Source of the DNA: DATATB01 sp036268995
GTDB lineage: Bacteria > Planctomycetota > Planctomycetia > Pirellulales > PNKZ01
Assembly: GCA_036268995.1 (NCBI GenBank)
Contig: DATATB010000095.1
Coordinates: 1 to 64,000 of the forward strand
Reading direction: 5' to 3'
DNA: 64,000 nt
Shown: in pieces, positions 33,815 through 42,698 of the stretch
How the letters are laid out: every line of letters begins with the position of its first letter
Numbering within the stretch: the stretch's first letter is position 1
Translations under genes and position numbers: made by a program
Notes under the pieces: generated by a model
The model's input: only the letters and a program-made list of their open reading frames with translations
What the model was told of the DNA's origin: nothing
Database searches by the model: none

Positions 33815-34789
33815 GTGCGAATTGTCCTGTGCTATCCCGTTGAGCCACAGCATTTGAATCAGATCGCCGAGGCGGCGCCCGGCGCAGAAATCGTCGATGC
33901 CGGCCAGCACCGCATCGCGGACGAGATTCTCAACGCCGATATCTATTGCGGGCATGCCAAGGTGGTGCCGATTCCCTGGGACGAGGTCGTTCGCCAGGGG
34001 CGTTTGCAGTGGATCCAGTCGTCGGCGGCAGGCATGGACCATTGCCTCGTGCCGGCCGTCGTCGAGTCGGACATCACGGTCACCAGCGCCTCGGGCGTGC
34101 TGGCCGACCAGGTGACCGAGCACACGCTAGCCCTGATGACGGGACTGTGCCGTAGCTTGCCCGTGTTTTTTCGGGCCCAACAGAAGCGAGAATTCATTCG
34201 CCGGCCGACACGCGACTTGCACGGCACGACCGTGGGTATCGTCGGCTTCGGCGGCAATGGGCGACGGCTGGCCGAAGTGCTGCGCACGCTCAAAGTGCGG
34301 ATGCTGGCAACCGACATGTTCCCGGTCGACAAGCCCGAATATGTCGAGGCACTGCTGCCGCCCGAGCGGCTCGACGAGATCCTGCCGCAAGTCGATTTTT
34401 TGGTGCTGGCCGCGCCGCTCACCAGCCAGACGCGCGGCATGATCGACCGCCGGGCGCTGGCACTGATGAAGCGCGATGCGTTTTTGGTGAACATGGCCCG
34501 TGGGCCGCTGGTCGTGGAACAGGATCTGGTCGAGGTGCTGGAGTCCGGCCACCTGGCCGGCGCGGCCATGGATGTGACGGAAGTCGAGCCGCTGCCGCCG
34601 GCGAGCAAGCTGTGGGAGCTGCCAAACGTGATCATTACGCCGCACGTTGGCGGGCAAAGCCGGACGCGGATTGAGGACATGACCAACTTTTTTTGCGAAA
34701 ATCTTCGCCGCTGGCAGTCTGGCCGGCCGCTGGCAAACCTGATCGACAAGCGGCTCGGCTTTCCGGTGCGCGGCGCGGAATCGGCCTGA
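33815..34789 (+). CDS. D-2-hydroxyacid dehydrogenase family protein
   Basis: The 324-residue protein has the NAD-binding segment LHGTTVGIVGFGGNGRRLAEVL (part), the catalytic-domain motifs QSSAAGMDHC and VTEHTLALMTGL, and the conserved ALMKRDAFLVNMARGPLVVEQDL and VIITPHVGGQS with the catalytic His. Family members reduce 2-keto acids to D-hydroxy acids or act on hydroxypyruvate/phosphoglycerate. The start is the GTG at 33815. It stands alone on the plus strand between the Y/G-rich gene and the kinase. Confidence 0.9.
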   Translation: MRIVLCYPVEPQHLNQIAEAAPGAEIVDAGQHRIADEILNADIYCGHAKVVPIPWDEVVRQGRLQWIQSSAAGMDHCLVPAVVESDITVTSASGVLADQVTEHTLALMTGLCRSLPVFFRAQQKREFIRRPTRDLHGTTVGIVGFGGNGRRLAEVLRTLKVRMLATDMFPVDKPEYVEALLPPERLDEILPQVDFLVLAAPLTSQTRGMIDRRALALMKRDAFLVNMARGPLVVEQDLVEVLESGHLAGAAMDVTEVEPLPPASKLWELPNVIITPHVGGQSRTRIEDMTNFFCENLRRWQSGRPLANLIDKRLGFPVRGAESA

Positions 34790-35147
34790 TTTTTTCTTTG
34801 TTACAGTGCCTTTTCGGCCGCGTGCTGTCGCGCAAGCGCGCGCGGCGACCGCGGCCGTCATCTTCGTTGACAATCGGAACTTTGGTCGATCGCGGATGGT
34901 TGGCGGTGCGCAGCCCCCCCGGTTCTGTAGAGGGGGCCAGTGGCCTGCCGCGCTCTAGGCGCTGCCGAATCGGCCGGCTTAAGATGAATGCCGTATTGAA
35001 TCTACTGCGTTCCTGTTTCCGGTGCAGCAAGGGCTTGCGCACCGGGTGCTCGAGTTCGTCGCCAGTCGATGCCACGCATGGGTCGACCCACGACGAAACT
35101 TTTGCCGCGCAGCGTTCAATCAATGATGGAACAGGGGTGCACGCACG
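34790..35147. other. Intergenic region upstream of the protein kinase
   Basis: 358 bases lie between the dehydrogenase stop and the kinase ATG. A T-rich patch (ttttttctttgttac) follows the stop and could help termination. A 67-codon ORF from 34984 has no recognisable content and is not called. Nothing else is seen. Confidence 0.5.
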
Positions 35148-36251
35148 ATGTCCAATACGACTTTTCTTACCGGATCGCAAACGCTGACTTTCAACGGTGG
35201 CCGCTCGGTGCGTTGCCCAGAAGAGCTCATCGAACGCTACCGTTCGCTGCTGGGCGATCAGCGGCTGAACTGGACCGAGCACCATCGCTTTCTCCGCCCC
35301 CTGGGTTCTGGCGGGCAAGGCATCGTCTATCTCAGCGAGCGCCGCGGCACCGACAATTTCACGCTGCCCGTCGCATTGAAAATCTTTTCGCCCGAGCCCT
35401 ACGAAGATGCTCGGGCGTATGACGAAGCCATGAGCCGGATCGCGCACGTGGCGGCGCGAGTCGCACAGATTCAGCAGGACAATCTGCTGGACGTGCACAA
35501 TTTCGTCGACCGCAACCGCATCCGCATCATGGAAATGGAATGGGTCGACGGCTTCGATCTGAGCCGCCTGCTCACGCTCGAAATGCTCGACCGCGTGCGT
35601 AGCCGGGTGAGCAACCGCCGCTGGGAATACCTGAATAACGTGATCGTGACGGCCGGGCCGGTGCAGCCTCGCCTGAAGCCGGGCATCGCCATCGCCGTGT
35701 TGCGCGAATGCCTGGCGGCCTTGGCCGCGCTGCACCGCGAAGGCATCGTCCACGGCGACTTGAAGCCGTCGAACATCATGCTCAAGCGGACGGGCAACGC
35801 CAAGATCATCGACATCGGTTCGGCCTTCGATCTGGAAAACGCGCCCACGCGGCGCAGTTGCACGCCGGCCTATTCGGCGCCCGAGGTGCTCGAAGGCAAC
35901 GGCACGTCGCCGCGCTCCGACTTGTGCAGCCTGGGTTACGTGCTGATCGAAATGCTCTCCGGCTGCCCGCCGTTCAGCGGCATGAACACGTTCCGCGAAT
36001 TGATGGAAGCCAAACGCATGCTCGTACAAAAACTGCCCGAGCGGCTGCCGCGCGAGGTGGTGTGCAACGAGCTGCTGATGAACCTGATCCGCAGCCTGAT
36101 CGCGTCCGATCCGATGTGCCGTTTCCCCAGCGCCGAAGCGGCCGACTTGGTCAAGGAAGGCGCCGCCAGCTTCCACCGGCAGCTCGTCAAGGGCGATCTG
36201 GCCAGCGAATACGAAAACGAAATCCGGCTATGGCTGGAAGAGCTGGAGTAA
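35148..36251 (+). CDS. Hanks-type serine/threonine protein kinase
   Basis: The 367-residue cytoplasmic kinase has the glycine loop LGSGGQGIVYL, the ATP-binding lysine in PVALKIFSPE, the catalytic loop GIVHGDLKPSNIML (HGD in place of HRD) and the metal loop IIDIGSAF (DIG in place of DFG). APE is retained in YSAPEVLEG, and SDLCSLGYVLIEMLSGCPPF follows. The key Lys, catalytic Asp and metal Asp are present, so it should be active despite the variant motifs. It has no membrane segment or sensor domain. A membrane protein gene begins about 65 bases downstream. Confidence 0.92.
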   Translation: MSNTTFLTGSQTLTFNGGRSVRCPEELIERYRSLLGDQRLNWTEHHRFLRPLGSGGQGIVYLSERRGTDNFTLPVALKIFSPEPYEDARAYDEAMSRIAHVAARVAQIQQDNLLDVHNFVDRNRIRIMEMEWVDGFDLSRLLTLEMLDRVRSRVSNRRWEYLNNVIVTAGPVQPRLKPGIAIAVLRECLAALAALHREGIVHGDLKPSNIMLKRTGNAKIIDIGSAFDLENAPTRRSCTPAYSAPEVLEGNGTSPRSDLCSLGYVLIEMLSGCPPFSGMNTFRELMEAKRMLVQKLPERLPREVVCNELLMNLIRSLIASDPMCRFPSAEAADLVKEGAASFHRQLVKGDLASEYENEIRLWLEELE

Positions 36252-36315
36252 GCGGCCGATTTGTCTCGGCTGGATGTTTTGGAAAGTGGCGCGCCCGAGT
36301 GCGGGCCCGCATCGT

Positions 36316-36969
36316 ATGGCCACCAGCGTCATTGATTCCTGGCTTCCCGGCACCCCCGAGCGATCGGCTGTGGACGCGGAGCCCAGGCCCGGCACAGTGA
36401 TCCCCGACTCCGGCGCCGCCGAGGCACCACGAGCCGAGTCAGCATTAGCCGAGGCTCCTTCAGCCGAAGGAGCTGCGCCGCCTTTTCAATTTCGCCTTCG
36501 CACGCTGCTGGGCCTGGTGGCCGCGGTGGGCGGACTGTGCGCCGTGCTCGTCAACATTGGACCGCTATGGTCGACGCTTGTGCTGTGGACCGGCTTGCTG
36601 GTCGCCGCGCACGTGGCCGGCAACGCTTGCGGCACGAAGCGCACCAGCGCCGGACCCACTCGCACGCAACCGCTGTTGGGCTCGGTTCGCCGAAGTTTGA
36701 ATTTGCGCGCTACGCGGCTGCGCCAGCGGAACGGCCCCGGGCCGTTGATGCTCGTGGGCGTGGGTGTGGGTGCCCTGACCGGTGGAGTGATCGGCACCGT
36801 GGTGCTGTGGGCCGTCTATTGGGAGGCCTTTGGGCTGGGGCCGGTCGGCGTCGGCGGCGCGAGCTCGGCTGTCGTCGGCGGCTTCCTCGGTTTTCTATCC
36901 GCCAGCTTTGTCGAAGTTGCCGGTCGGGCCTGGCAAGAAGCCAGCGGCGAATTGCCTTGGCGACGCTAG
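36316..36969 (+). CDS. Membrane protein of unknown function
   Basis: The 217-residue protein has a Pro/Ala/Glu-rich N-terminal region (1-60). A pair of hydrophobic helices follows FQFRLRTLLGLVAAVGG and LWSTLVLWTGLLVAAHVAG, and Gly-rich membrane segments lie in GPLMLVGVGVGALTGGVIG and SSAVVGGFLGFLSASF. The FxFRLRTLL helix start is a recurrent planctomycete membrane motif. The ATG at 36316 is preferred over 36274. It directly follows the kinase and may be cotranscribed; a functional link is unproven. Confidence 0.65.
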   Translation: MATSVIDSWLPGTPERSAVDAEPRPGTVIPDSGAAEAPRAESALAEAPSAEGAAPPFQFRLRTLLGLVAAVGGLCAVLVNIGPLWSTLVLWTGLLVAAHVAGNACGTKRTSAGPTRTQPLLGSVRRSLNLRATRLRQRNGPGPLMLVGVGVGALTGGVIGTVVLWAVYWEAFGLGPVGVGGASSAVVGGFLGFLSASFVEVAGRAWQEASGELPWRR

Positions 36970-37190
36970 CGGGCCTGCCAGCATTTCCGCAGGTCGAGAC
37001 GCATACCGCCTGCTAGCAGCATTCGATGGGCTACACCTGGTTTGCACCCAGCCAGCGGCCCGAATCTTGGGCACAACTCGCAAAGTCGACTAAACCGGCG
37101 AAGTCCCCCCGGTCGATATTCACGATGCACCCGTTGCTGTTCAGGCTCGCTGCGATGCGCGGCGGGCAGTTTCTCCACAGGACTGTTTTT

Positions 37191-39347
37191 ATGATGCGCC
37201 CCACGCTTCTGGCTGCTTGCATTCTGGCTGCATCTGCCAGCCTGGCCGGTGCCCAGGATTCCGACGATCCACAACCGGCTCAGCCCACTTTGGGTCAGCG
37301 GCTGGGCAACTTCGGCCGGAACTTGTTTGGTGCCTCGGACGATTACGACCAGCCGCCCCCCAGCAATCCGCGACCGATGCCGACGTCAAAGCCGCGGCCC
37401 CGGTCGGGCTCGGCCGGCACGACCGCAATGGGCTCCAAGCTTCCGCGGACTGCCAGCACGCCCGCGCCCACTGCACCAACGGCCGAAACACCCGACGCTG
37501 ATGCGCCAACGGCGCGTGTCGCTCAAAGCAACAAGCTGTTCGATTCGCAACCGCCTTCGGCCGACGATGCCCCTCCGCCGCCAAGCGAAGAACCGATTGT
37601 CGCCGATGACGACGTGCAGTCTAGCCCGGCCCCGACGACCAGTTCGCGTCGGCGCGGCGGTGCTCCGGCGCCAGTCGCCCGGCGGCAGCCGAGCATCGAC
37701 GATTCGGTTGCGCCGCTGGCCAACGAAGGGGGCCACCTGCGGCCCAGCCCGCTGCGCGAGACGCCCACGCCGCGCGTGGCACGTAGCGAACGGCTCGGTG
37801 GCCGCATGCCAGCCGCTGTCAGCCGAGAACCCGCCTCTCTCCCGGCAGACGATGCCGACCGCGTGTTGATCACGCGCAAAAGCCCCAACATCAGCATTGA
37901 GACGACCGGTCCGCGACGCATCACGGTCGGCAAAGAAGCCTCCTACACGGTGATCGTCAGCAATGCCGGCGACGTGTCGGCCAGCGACGTGGTCGTGTAT
38001 GTCAACATGCCCCAGTGGGCCGAAGTCGCCGGTGCCCAGGCCAGCAGTGGCAGCACGGGCACCAGCGCCGAGCGTTCGGCCGAAGGTTATCAATGGCGCA
38101 TCAGCAGCCTGGGAGCCCATAGCCGGCAGGAGCTGTCGCTACGGATCATTCCGCGCAAGAGCCAGCCGCTGGACTTGGCCGTGCGCTGGACCTGCTCGCC
38201 CAGCTCGTCGCAAGCCACGGTCGAAGTCGACGAGCCGAAGCTCGAGATGTCCATCAGCGGCCCGACCGACGTGATCTACGGCGAGCATCAGCTCTACAAG
38301 TTGACGATTTCCAATCCCGGCACCGGCGACGCCGAGGGCGTCATGATCCAACTCGATCCGATCAATCCCAACGAAGGCACCACGGCCACCCATCGCATGG
38401 GCAAGCTGCCGGCCGGCAGCAGCAAGACGGTGGAAATCGAACTGACGGCCCGGCAGGCCGGCCACATTTCGATCAAAGCCGCGGCCGCGGGCGACGGCGA
38501 CCTGAAAGCCTCGGCCGTGCAGAACGTGCTCGTCCGTCGCGCCGGACTGCAAGTCTCGATGACCGGCCCGAAATTGCACTACGCCGGCTCGTCCGCCACG
38601 TACGAAGTGCGCGTTCGAAACACGGGCGACGCCACTGCCCAGGACGTCTCGGTCGTGGCCACCGTGCCGCCGGAAGTGACCTTGGTTGCGGCCAGCGGCA
38701 ACGGGCAGCTCGAAGCGGGACAAAACCGCATCGTCTGGCCGGTCGATGAAATCGCATCCGGCAGCGAAACCACCGTCAGCTTCAAGTGCATGATGAAGGG
38801 GACGGGCGCCAACCGCATCGAAGTCACGGCCATTTCCGACGATCTCAAGGAATCGGCCCTGGTTACCACACAGGTGATGGCCTTGGCCGACCTCGTGCTG
38901 GAAGTGACCGACACGCCGGGCCCGATTCCCGTCGGCCAGGAGATGATGTTCGACGTGCAGGTCCGCAATCGCGGCAGCAGCAGCGCCGAACAGGTGGAGC
39001 TGGTCGCTTACTTCTCTGACGGCTTCGAGCCGATCAGCGTCGAAGGCGGCAAGTACGAAATGGGCGCCGGCACGGTCCTGTTCAAGCCGATTGTCTCGCT
39101 GGCTGCCGGGTCTGAAACTTCTTTCAAGATCAAGGCCCGCGCCAGCACGGCCGGCAACCATCGCGTGCGTGTCGAGCTGCAATGCAAATCGCTCGGCACC
39201 CGGCTCACGCGAGAAGACTCCACGCTCTTCTACGGCGAAGACGGCACGCTGCCCAGCGGTCCGGCGGCGGCCAGCCCCTCGGCACCGAGCCCCTCGACAT
39301 CGAGCGAAGACGGGCCACAGCCTCACTTGGCTCCCAGGCGGCAGTGA
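37191..39347 (+). CDS. Secreted DUF11/CARDB-repeat surface protein
   Basis: The 718-residue protein has a signal peptide (MMRPTLLAACILAASASLAGA) and a long Pro/Ser/Ala-rich disordered region to about 230. Four or five Ig-like DUF11/CARDB repeats follow, with motifs TVGKEASYTVIVSNAGDVSASDV, YGEHQLYKLTISNPGTGDAEGV, YAGSSATYEVRVRNTGDATAQDV and PVGQEMMFDVQVRNRGSSSAEQV (parts). Such repeats form extended cell-surface or envelope proteins; the CRP-type planctomycete wall proteins are a possible relation. In-frame ATGs exist upstream to 37026 but the signal peptide places the start at 37191 or 37194. Confidence 0.85.
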   Translation: MMRPTLLAACILAASASLAGAQDSDDPQPAQPTLGQRLGNFGRNLFGASDDYDQPPPSNPRPMPTSKPRPRSGSAGTTAMGSKLPRTASTPAPTAPTAETPDADAPTARVAQSNKLFDSQPPSADDAPPPPSEEPIVADDDVQSSPAPTTSSRRRGGAPAPVARRQPSIDDSVAPLANEGGHLRPSPLRETPTPRVARSERLGGRMPAAVSREPASLPADDADRVLITRKSPNISIETTGPRRITVGKEASYTVIVSNAGDVSASDVVVYVNMPQWAEVAGAQASSGSTGTSAERSAEGYQWRISSLGAHSRQELSLRIIPRKSQPLDLAVRWTCSPSSSQATVEVDEPKLEMSISGPTDVIYGEHQLYKLTISNPGTGDAEGVMIQLDPINPNEGTTATHRMGKLPAGSSKTVEIELTARQAGHISIKAAAAGDGDLKASAVQNVLVRRAGLQVSMTGPKLHYAGSSATYEVRVRNTGDATAQDVSVVATVPPEVTLVAASGNGQLEAGQNRIVWPVDEIASGSETTVSFKCMMKGTGANRIEVTAISDDLKESALVTTQVMALADLVLEVTDTPGPIPVGQEMMFDVQVRNRGSSSAEQVELVAYFSDGFEPISVEGGKYEMGAGTVLFKPIVSLAAGSETSFKIKARASTAGNHRVRVELQCKSLGTRLTREDSTLFYGEDGTLPSGPAAASPSAPSPSTSSEDGPQPHLAPRRQ

Positions 39348-39367
39348 GCAATCGAGTTCGAGCGCCG

Positions 39368-39436
39368 GTAGCGGAATTCGTGAGAATTCCGAACGGTCTT
39401 CGAAAGGCTAGCCGGAAGTCTCACGACTTCCGCTAC
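39368..39436. repeat. Dispersed three-stem palindromic repeat, family D, copy 2
   Basis: Same structure as 27757-27823: outer gtagcgga/tccgctac arms, inner cggaattc and cggaagtc palindromes, with a different loop in the middle. It lies between the convergent DUF11 and RNase D genes. Confidence 0.85.
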
Positions 39437-39464
39437 GCAGCGGCCGGCGCCCTTCGGCGCTTCA

Positions 39465-40730
39465 TCATTGCCTATCAAACACCAGCGGCTGCTCGGAGCG
39501 GGGGTCGCCGATGCGAATCGAGACCTTGCCGGCCAGCAGGTCATCGAGCAATTGACCGACGACCTCGGCTCGCCAACCGCGGCATAATAGCGGCGGTTCG
39601 GCCCCCGCGGGATACTCGCCCAGCCGATAGGCGGCCAGCTCGCGAACATCGGTGGCCGTGCCCACCAGGCTGGCCGCGATGTGGGCATCGCGGCAAATGC
39701 TGCTGAGCGCGGAAGACAGAAGCTGACCCAACATCATCAACTGCGGGCTGCTTTCGGTGCGGACGTTGGCCGGCAGATGCTCTTCTTCGGCAGCCAGGGC
39801 CTTGCCGATGACGCGCGACAGATCGGGCACGAGCCGCCGCAGGTCGCCCCGCTCCATGCCGCGAATGGCGCTGATCTGCTTGGGATCGTCCGAGCGTCGT
39901 TTGGCCAATTCGACGATCAGGTCGTCGCGCAGCACTTGCTTGACGGGCGAATTGCGCCGCTCGGCTTCACGCTCGCGCCACAGCCACAATTGCCGCACGA
40001 TGGCCAAGCTGCGGCCGCCGAGCGCCGAACTGCCCGCCACCTTGCGCCAGCGCTCGGCTAGCCGGCTTTCGGCGACGTCGTCTTGCCAGGCTGTCATTTC
40101 GGTTTCATACCAGGCGGTGCGTCCCAGCTTGTCCAGCTTCTGGCCGAGCACCTCGCGCAGCCGGGCCAGATGCCGCACATCGTCCAACGCGTACTCCAAC
40201 TGCCGATCGGTCAGCGGCCGCCGCCGCCAGTCGGTGCGCGTCTCGCCCTTTTGCGGCTTTTCGCCCAGCATTCGAAAGATCAAATTGCCGTAGCCGGCCG
40301 GATATTCCAGACCCACCATGCCGGCGGCCAGTTGCACATCGAACAGCCGGGCCGGCGGCCGGCCGATGGCCTCCAGGCAGAACACCAATTCCTGGCGTCC
40401 CGCGTGGACGATCGTTTCGTGCGTCGGCTCGGCCAGCACTTCCCAAAATGCCGTGATCTCGGGCACGGCCTGCGTGTCGATGATCACCAGTTCGCCAGGC
40501 ATGGCTACTTGCACTAGGCAGAGCTGCGGCCGGTACGTGTGTTCGGACACGAACTCGGTATCGAACGCGATCGTTTCCGCCTTCTTCAGCCGATGGCAGA
40601 CGGCGTTCAGCTCCGATTCGGTGGTAACGATGCGATAAGCCAAGCGATTGGTCGCAAACAAGCCGGTTGCCGACCCGGACAGAACCGACCGGCATCGCCC
40701 CAAGGTCAGACAACGCCGAATCTTAATCAA
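39465..40730 (-). CDS. rnd: Ribonuclease D
   Basis: The 421-residue product shows the DEDD exonuclease motifs IAFDTEFVSEHTY, IVHAGRQELVFCLEA and YALDDVRHLARL. The helical HRDC region follows (SPVKQVLRDDLIVELAKRRSDD, ISAIRGMERGDLRRL). RNase D trims the 3' ends of tRNA and other structured RNAs. The annotated start is a TTG at 40728-40730 after GGGGGA; the conserved part begins near residue 30 (LAYRIVTTESEL), so a start some codons downstream is possible. Confidence 0.92.
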   Translation of the reverse strand: MIKIRRCLTLGRCRSVLSGSATGLFATNRLAYRIVTTESELNAVCHRLKKAETIAFDTEFVSEHTYRPQLCLVQVAMPGELVIIDTQAVPEITAFWEVLAEPTHETIVHAGRQELVFCLEAIGRPPARLFDVQLAAGMVGLEYPAGYGNLIFRMLGEKPQKGETRTDWRRRPLTDRQLEYALDDVRHLARLREVLGQKLDKLGRTAWYETEMTAWQDDVAESRLAERWRKVAGSSALGGRSLAIVRQLWLWREREAERRNSPVKQVLRDDLIVELAKRRSDDPKQISAIRGMERGDLRRLVPDLSRVIGKALAAEEEHLPANVRTESSPQLMMLGQLLSSALSSICRDAHIAASLVGTATDVRELAAYRLGEYPAGAEPPLLCRGWRAEVVGQLLDDLLAGKVSIRIGDPRSEQPLVFDRQ

Positions 40731-40809
40731 TCCCCCATGATTTGACTATGAGGCCAACTTCGCCGCGGGCTTGCGTGTGTCATTCTGCTAGGGAGCCGCA
40801 CGGATACCA

Positions 40810-40966
40810 TTTTTCCGTAGCCCAGCCCTTCCAGGGCTGGGAGCCGTGGCCGGTTCCGCGAACCTTCCCCCGATTCGATGTGGCCAAAGGCCGCATCGAA
40901 TCGGGGGAAGAAGATTGGTTGCGACCCCACAAGCCCCAGCCCTCAAAGGGCTGGGCTACGGAAAAA
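40810..40966. repeat. 157-base nested palindromic element
   Basis: Perfect 21-bp outer arms (40810-40830 and 40946-40966, tttttccgtagcccagccct and its complement) enclose an inner 22-bp stem-loop (40864-40885 with 40889-40910, one wobble). The left flank also has a small local hairpin in cccagccctt/ccagggctggg. Only one copy is present in this window. Confidence 0.85.
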
Positions 40967-41053
40967 CAAGCGGCCATCAACCTCCTCGTTGCAGCGATTC
41001 TGTGCGCGCAGTTGAGCCGCTCACCCAACCCAAAGCTTAACCCTTTGCGCAAC

Positions 41054-41081
41054 TTGACCATCGAATTGGCAATCTGATACC
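41054..41081 (+). promoter_or_regulatory. Candidate promoter of the nuo operon
   Basis: TTGACC (41054-41059) and GATACC (41076-41081) are separated by 16 bases, about 120 bases before nuoA. It is the best sigma-70-like match in the region and follows the palindrome. Confidence 0.4.
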
Positions 41082-41199
41082 ATGCCGCGAGGACTCGACT
41101 GGGCAGGTCGGGTTTAATTTTTGCCCGGCCTTGTGAAACGATTCACAAAGTTGACCCGGCAAATCAGTTGCGTTTGTTGCCCCGGAGTTGCCCCTCGTT

Positions 41200-41595
41200 A
41201 TGCAAGCGGCCGTCCCGGTCTTCGTGTTTTTAGTGCTGGCCTTCGCGCTGTCGGCGGGGTTACTCGCCGTGTGCCAGCTCATTGGCCCGAAGCGCAAGAC
41301 GGCCGTCAAGGAAATGCCCTACGAAAGCGGCATGGACCCGATCCATGACTCGCGCCGCCGCTTCGATGTGCGGTTCAACCTCGTGGCGATCGCCTTTCTG
41401 CTGTTCGACGTCGAATTGCTGTTCCTCTATCCCTGGGCTGTCGCCAGTCGCAACGCTGCGGGCGTGGATGCGGCGGTGAGCGGCGGCTGGGTGTCGGGCC
41501 GCGGCTTGGTGTTTGGCGAGGCCATGACCTTTGTCGCTTTGCTGGCGTTGGGTTTCGTTTACGCGTGGCGCAAGGGAGTGTTTCGATGGCGCTAG
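41200..41595 (+). CDS. nuoA: NADH-quinone oxidoreductase subunit A
   Basis: The 131-residue membrane subunit has three hydrophobic helices and the family loop KEMPYESGMDPIHDSRRRFDVRFNLVAIAFLLFDVELLFLYPW (seen in parts), which forms part of the quinone-site region of complex I. The ATG at 41200 is chosen; a TTG at 41188 is in frame. It is the first gene of the operon and overlaps nuoB by 10 bases. Confidence 0.95.
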   Translation: MQAAVPVFVFLVLAFALSAGLLAVCQLIGPKRKTAVKEMPYESGMDPIHDSRRRFDVRFNLVAIAFLLFDVELLFLYPWAVASRNAAGVDAAVSGGWVSGRGLVFGEAMTFVALLALGFVYAWRKGVFRWR

Positions 41596-42143
41596 AACTG
41601 CCCGAAAACGTCGTGGTCAGCAAGCTCGATTCGCTGGCCAACTGGTGTCGTAAGAACAGCTTATGGCCGATGCCCTTTGCCACGGCCTGCTGCGGCATCG
41701 AGCTGATGGCCACCGGTGCCAGCCGCCATGATCTGGCCCGCTTCGGGGCCGAAGTGTTTCGCTTCAGCCCGCGGCAATGCGACCTGATGATCGTGGCCGG
41801 CCGGGTAGTGATGAAGATGCTGCCCGTGCTGCAGCGCATCTGGCTGCAGATGAACGAGCCGAAGTGGTGCATCTCGATGGGCGCGTGCGCCTCGACCGGC
41901 GGCGTGTTCGACACGTACTGCGTCGTGCAGGGCATCGACCGCTTCATTCCGGTAGACATGTACGTGCCCGGCTGCCCGCCGCGGCCCGAGCAGCTCATTC
42001 AATCGATCATTGATCTGCAAGACAAGATTCAGCTCGAGGGGACGATTTCGGGGCAGGAGTTCGAGACCTCGGCGCGGCAGCAGCGGAAGCGGGCCTTGAT
42101 CGAGTTGCCCGTGCTTGCCGGCCTGCCGCCGGTCGCAAGATAA
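41586..42143 (+). CDS. nuoB: NADH-quinone oxidoreductase subunit B
   Basis: The 185-residue subunit carries the N2 iron-sulfur ligands: the tandem cysteines in FATACCGIELMA, then ISMGACASTGG and VPGCPPRPEQLI. N2 passes electrons to quinone. ATG 41586 follows GGGAG and overlaps nuoA; the ORF opens slightly upstream at 41565. The C-terminal 30 residues beyond the core are basic and variable. Confidence 0.96.
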   Translation: MALELPENVVVSKLDSLANWCRKNSLWPMPFATACCGIELMATGASRHDLARFGAEVFRFSPRQCDLMIVAGRVVMKMLPVLQRIWLQMNEPKWCISMGACASTGGVFDTYCVVQGIDRFIPVDMYVPGCPPRPEQLIQSIIDLQDKIQLEGTISGQEFETSARQQRKRALIELPVLAGLPPVAR

Positions 42144-42180
42144 AAAGCCCCCCATCGGACACGTGAGCGAGGCAAGTGGA

Positions 42181-42681
42181 ATGCCGGCCCGAAGTGAAAC
42201 GATCGCCGCCCTCAAAAGCGCGTATCCGCAATTGACGGAGAGCGAATTCCGCGGGCAGACGCGCGTGGTCGTGCCGGCCGAGCAGTTGATCGCCGTGGCC
42301 TCGATCCTCAAAGACGAACGCGGCTTCGACCTGCTGGTGGACGTCACGTGCGTCGATTATCTGAACTTTCGCGACGCCGAGTACCGTTTCGGCCTGGTCT
42401 ATCTGCTGGCTTCCACCACCGGCAACGAGCGGATCACGCTGCGGGTGTACTTGAACGAGCCGCACTTGAGCGTGGCCTCGCTGGTCTCCTTGTGGGAAGG
42501 CGCCAATTGGCTGGAGCGCGAAGTTTGGGACATGTTCGGCATCCGCTTCGAGGGGCATCCCGACCTGCGGCGAATTCTCTTGCCGGAGGAGTTCACAGCC
42601 TTTCCGCTGCGCAAGGATTACCCGCTGCAAGGCCGCGGCGAGCGGCATAATTTCCCCGTGCTCACGCGCAACCAAGGCTAA
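42181..42681 (+). CDS. nuoC: NADH-quinone oxidoreductase subunit C
   Basis: The 166-residue hydrophilic subunit shows DLLVDVTCVDYL, FGLVYLLASTTGNERITLRVYL and the family signature ANWLEREVWDMFGIRFEGHPDLRRIL (parts). It forms the peripheral-arm connection with NuoD; the two are separate genes here. ATG 42181 is preferred; a GTG at 42163 is in frame. Confidence 0.95.
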   Translation: MPARSETIAALKSAYPQLTESEFRGQTRVVVPAEQLIAVASILKDERGFDLLVDVTCVDYLNFRDAEYRFGLVYLLASTTGNERITLRVYLNEPHLSVASLVSLWEGANWLEREVWDMFGIRFEGHPDLRRILLPEEFTAFPLRKDYPLQGRGERHNFPVLTRNQG

Positions 42682-42698
42682 GCCCCCACAGCCGTCTT

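Larger units (their letters stand above)
40731..41199. other. Intergenic region between RNase D and the nuo operon
   Basis: 469 bases hold the nested palindrome (40810-40966), a candidate promoter (41054-41081) and no supportable gene. The part after 41100 would be the nuoA leader. Confidence 0.6.

Noticed and set aside
34984..35187. 67-codon ORF upstream of and overlapping the kinase
   Set aside because: No RBS, low-complexity Cys/Ser content and overlap with the well-supported kinase start.
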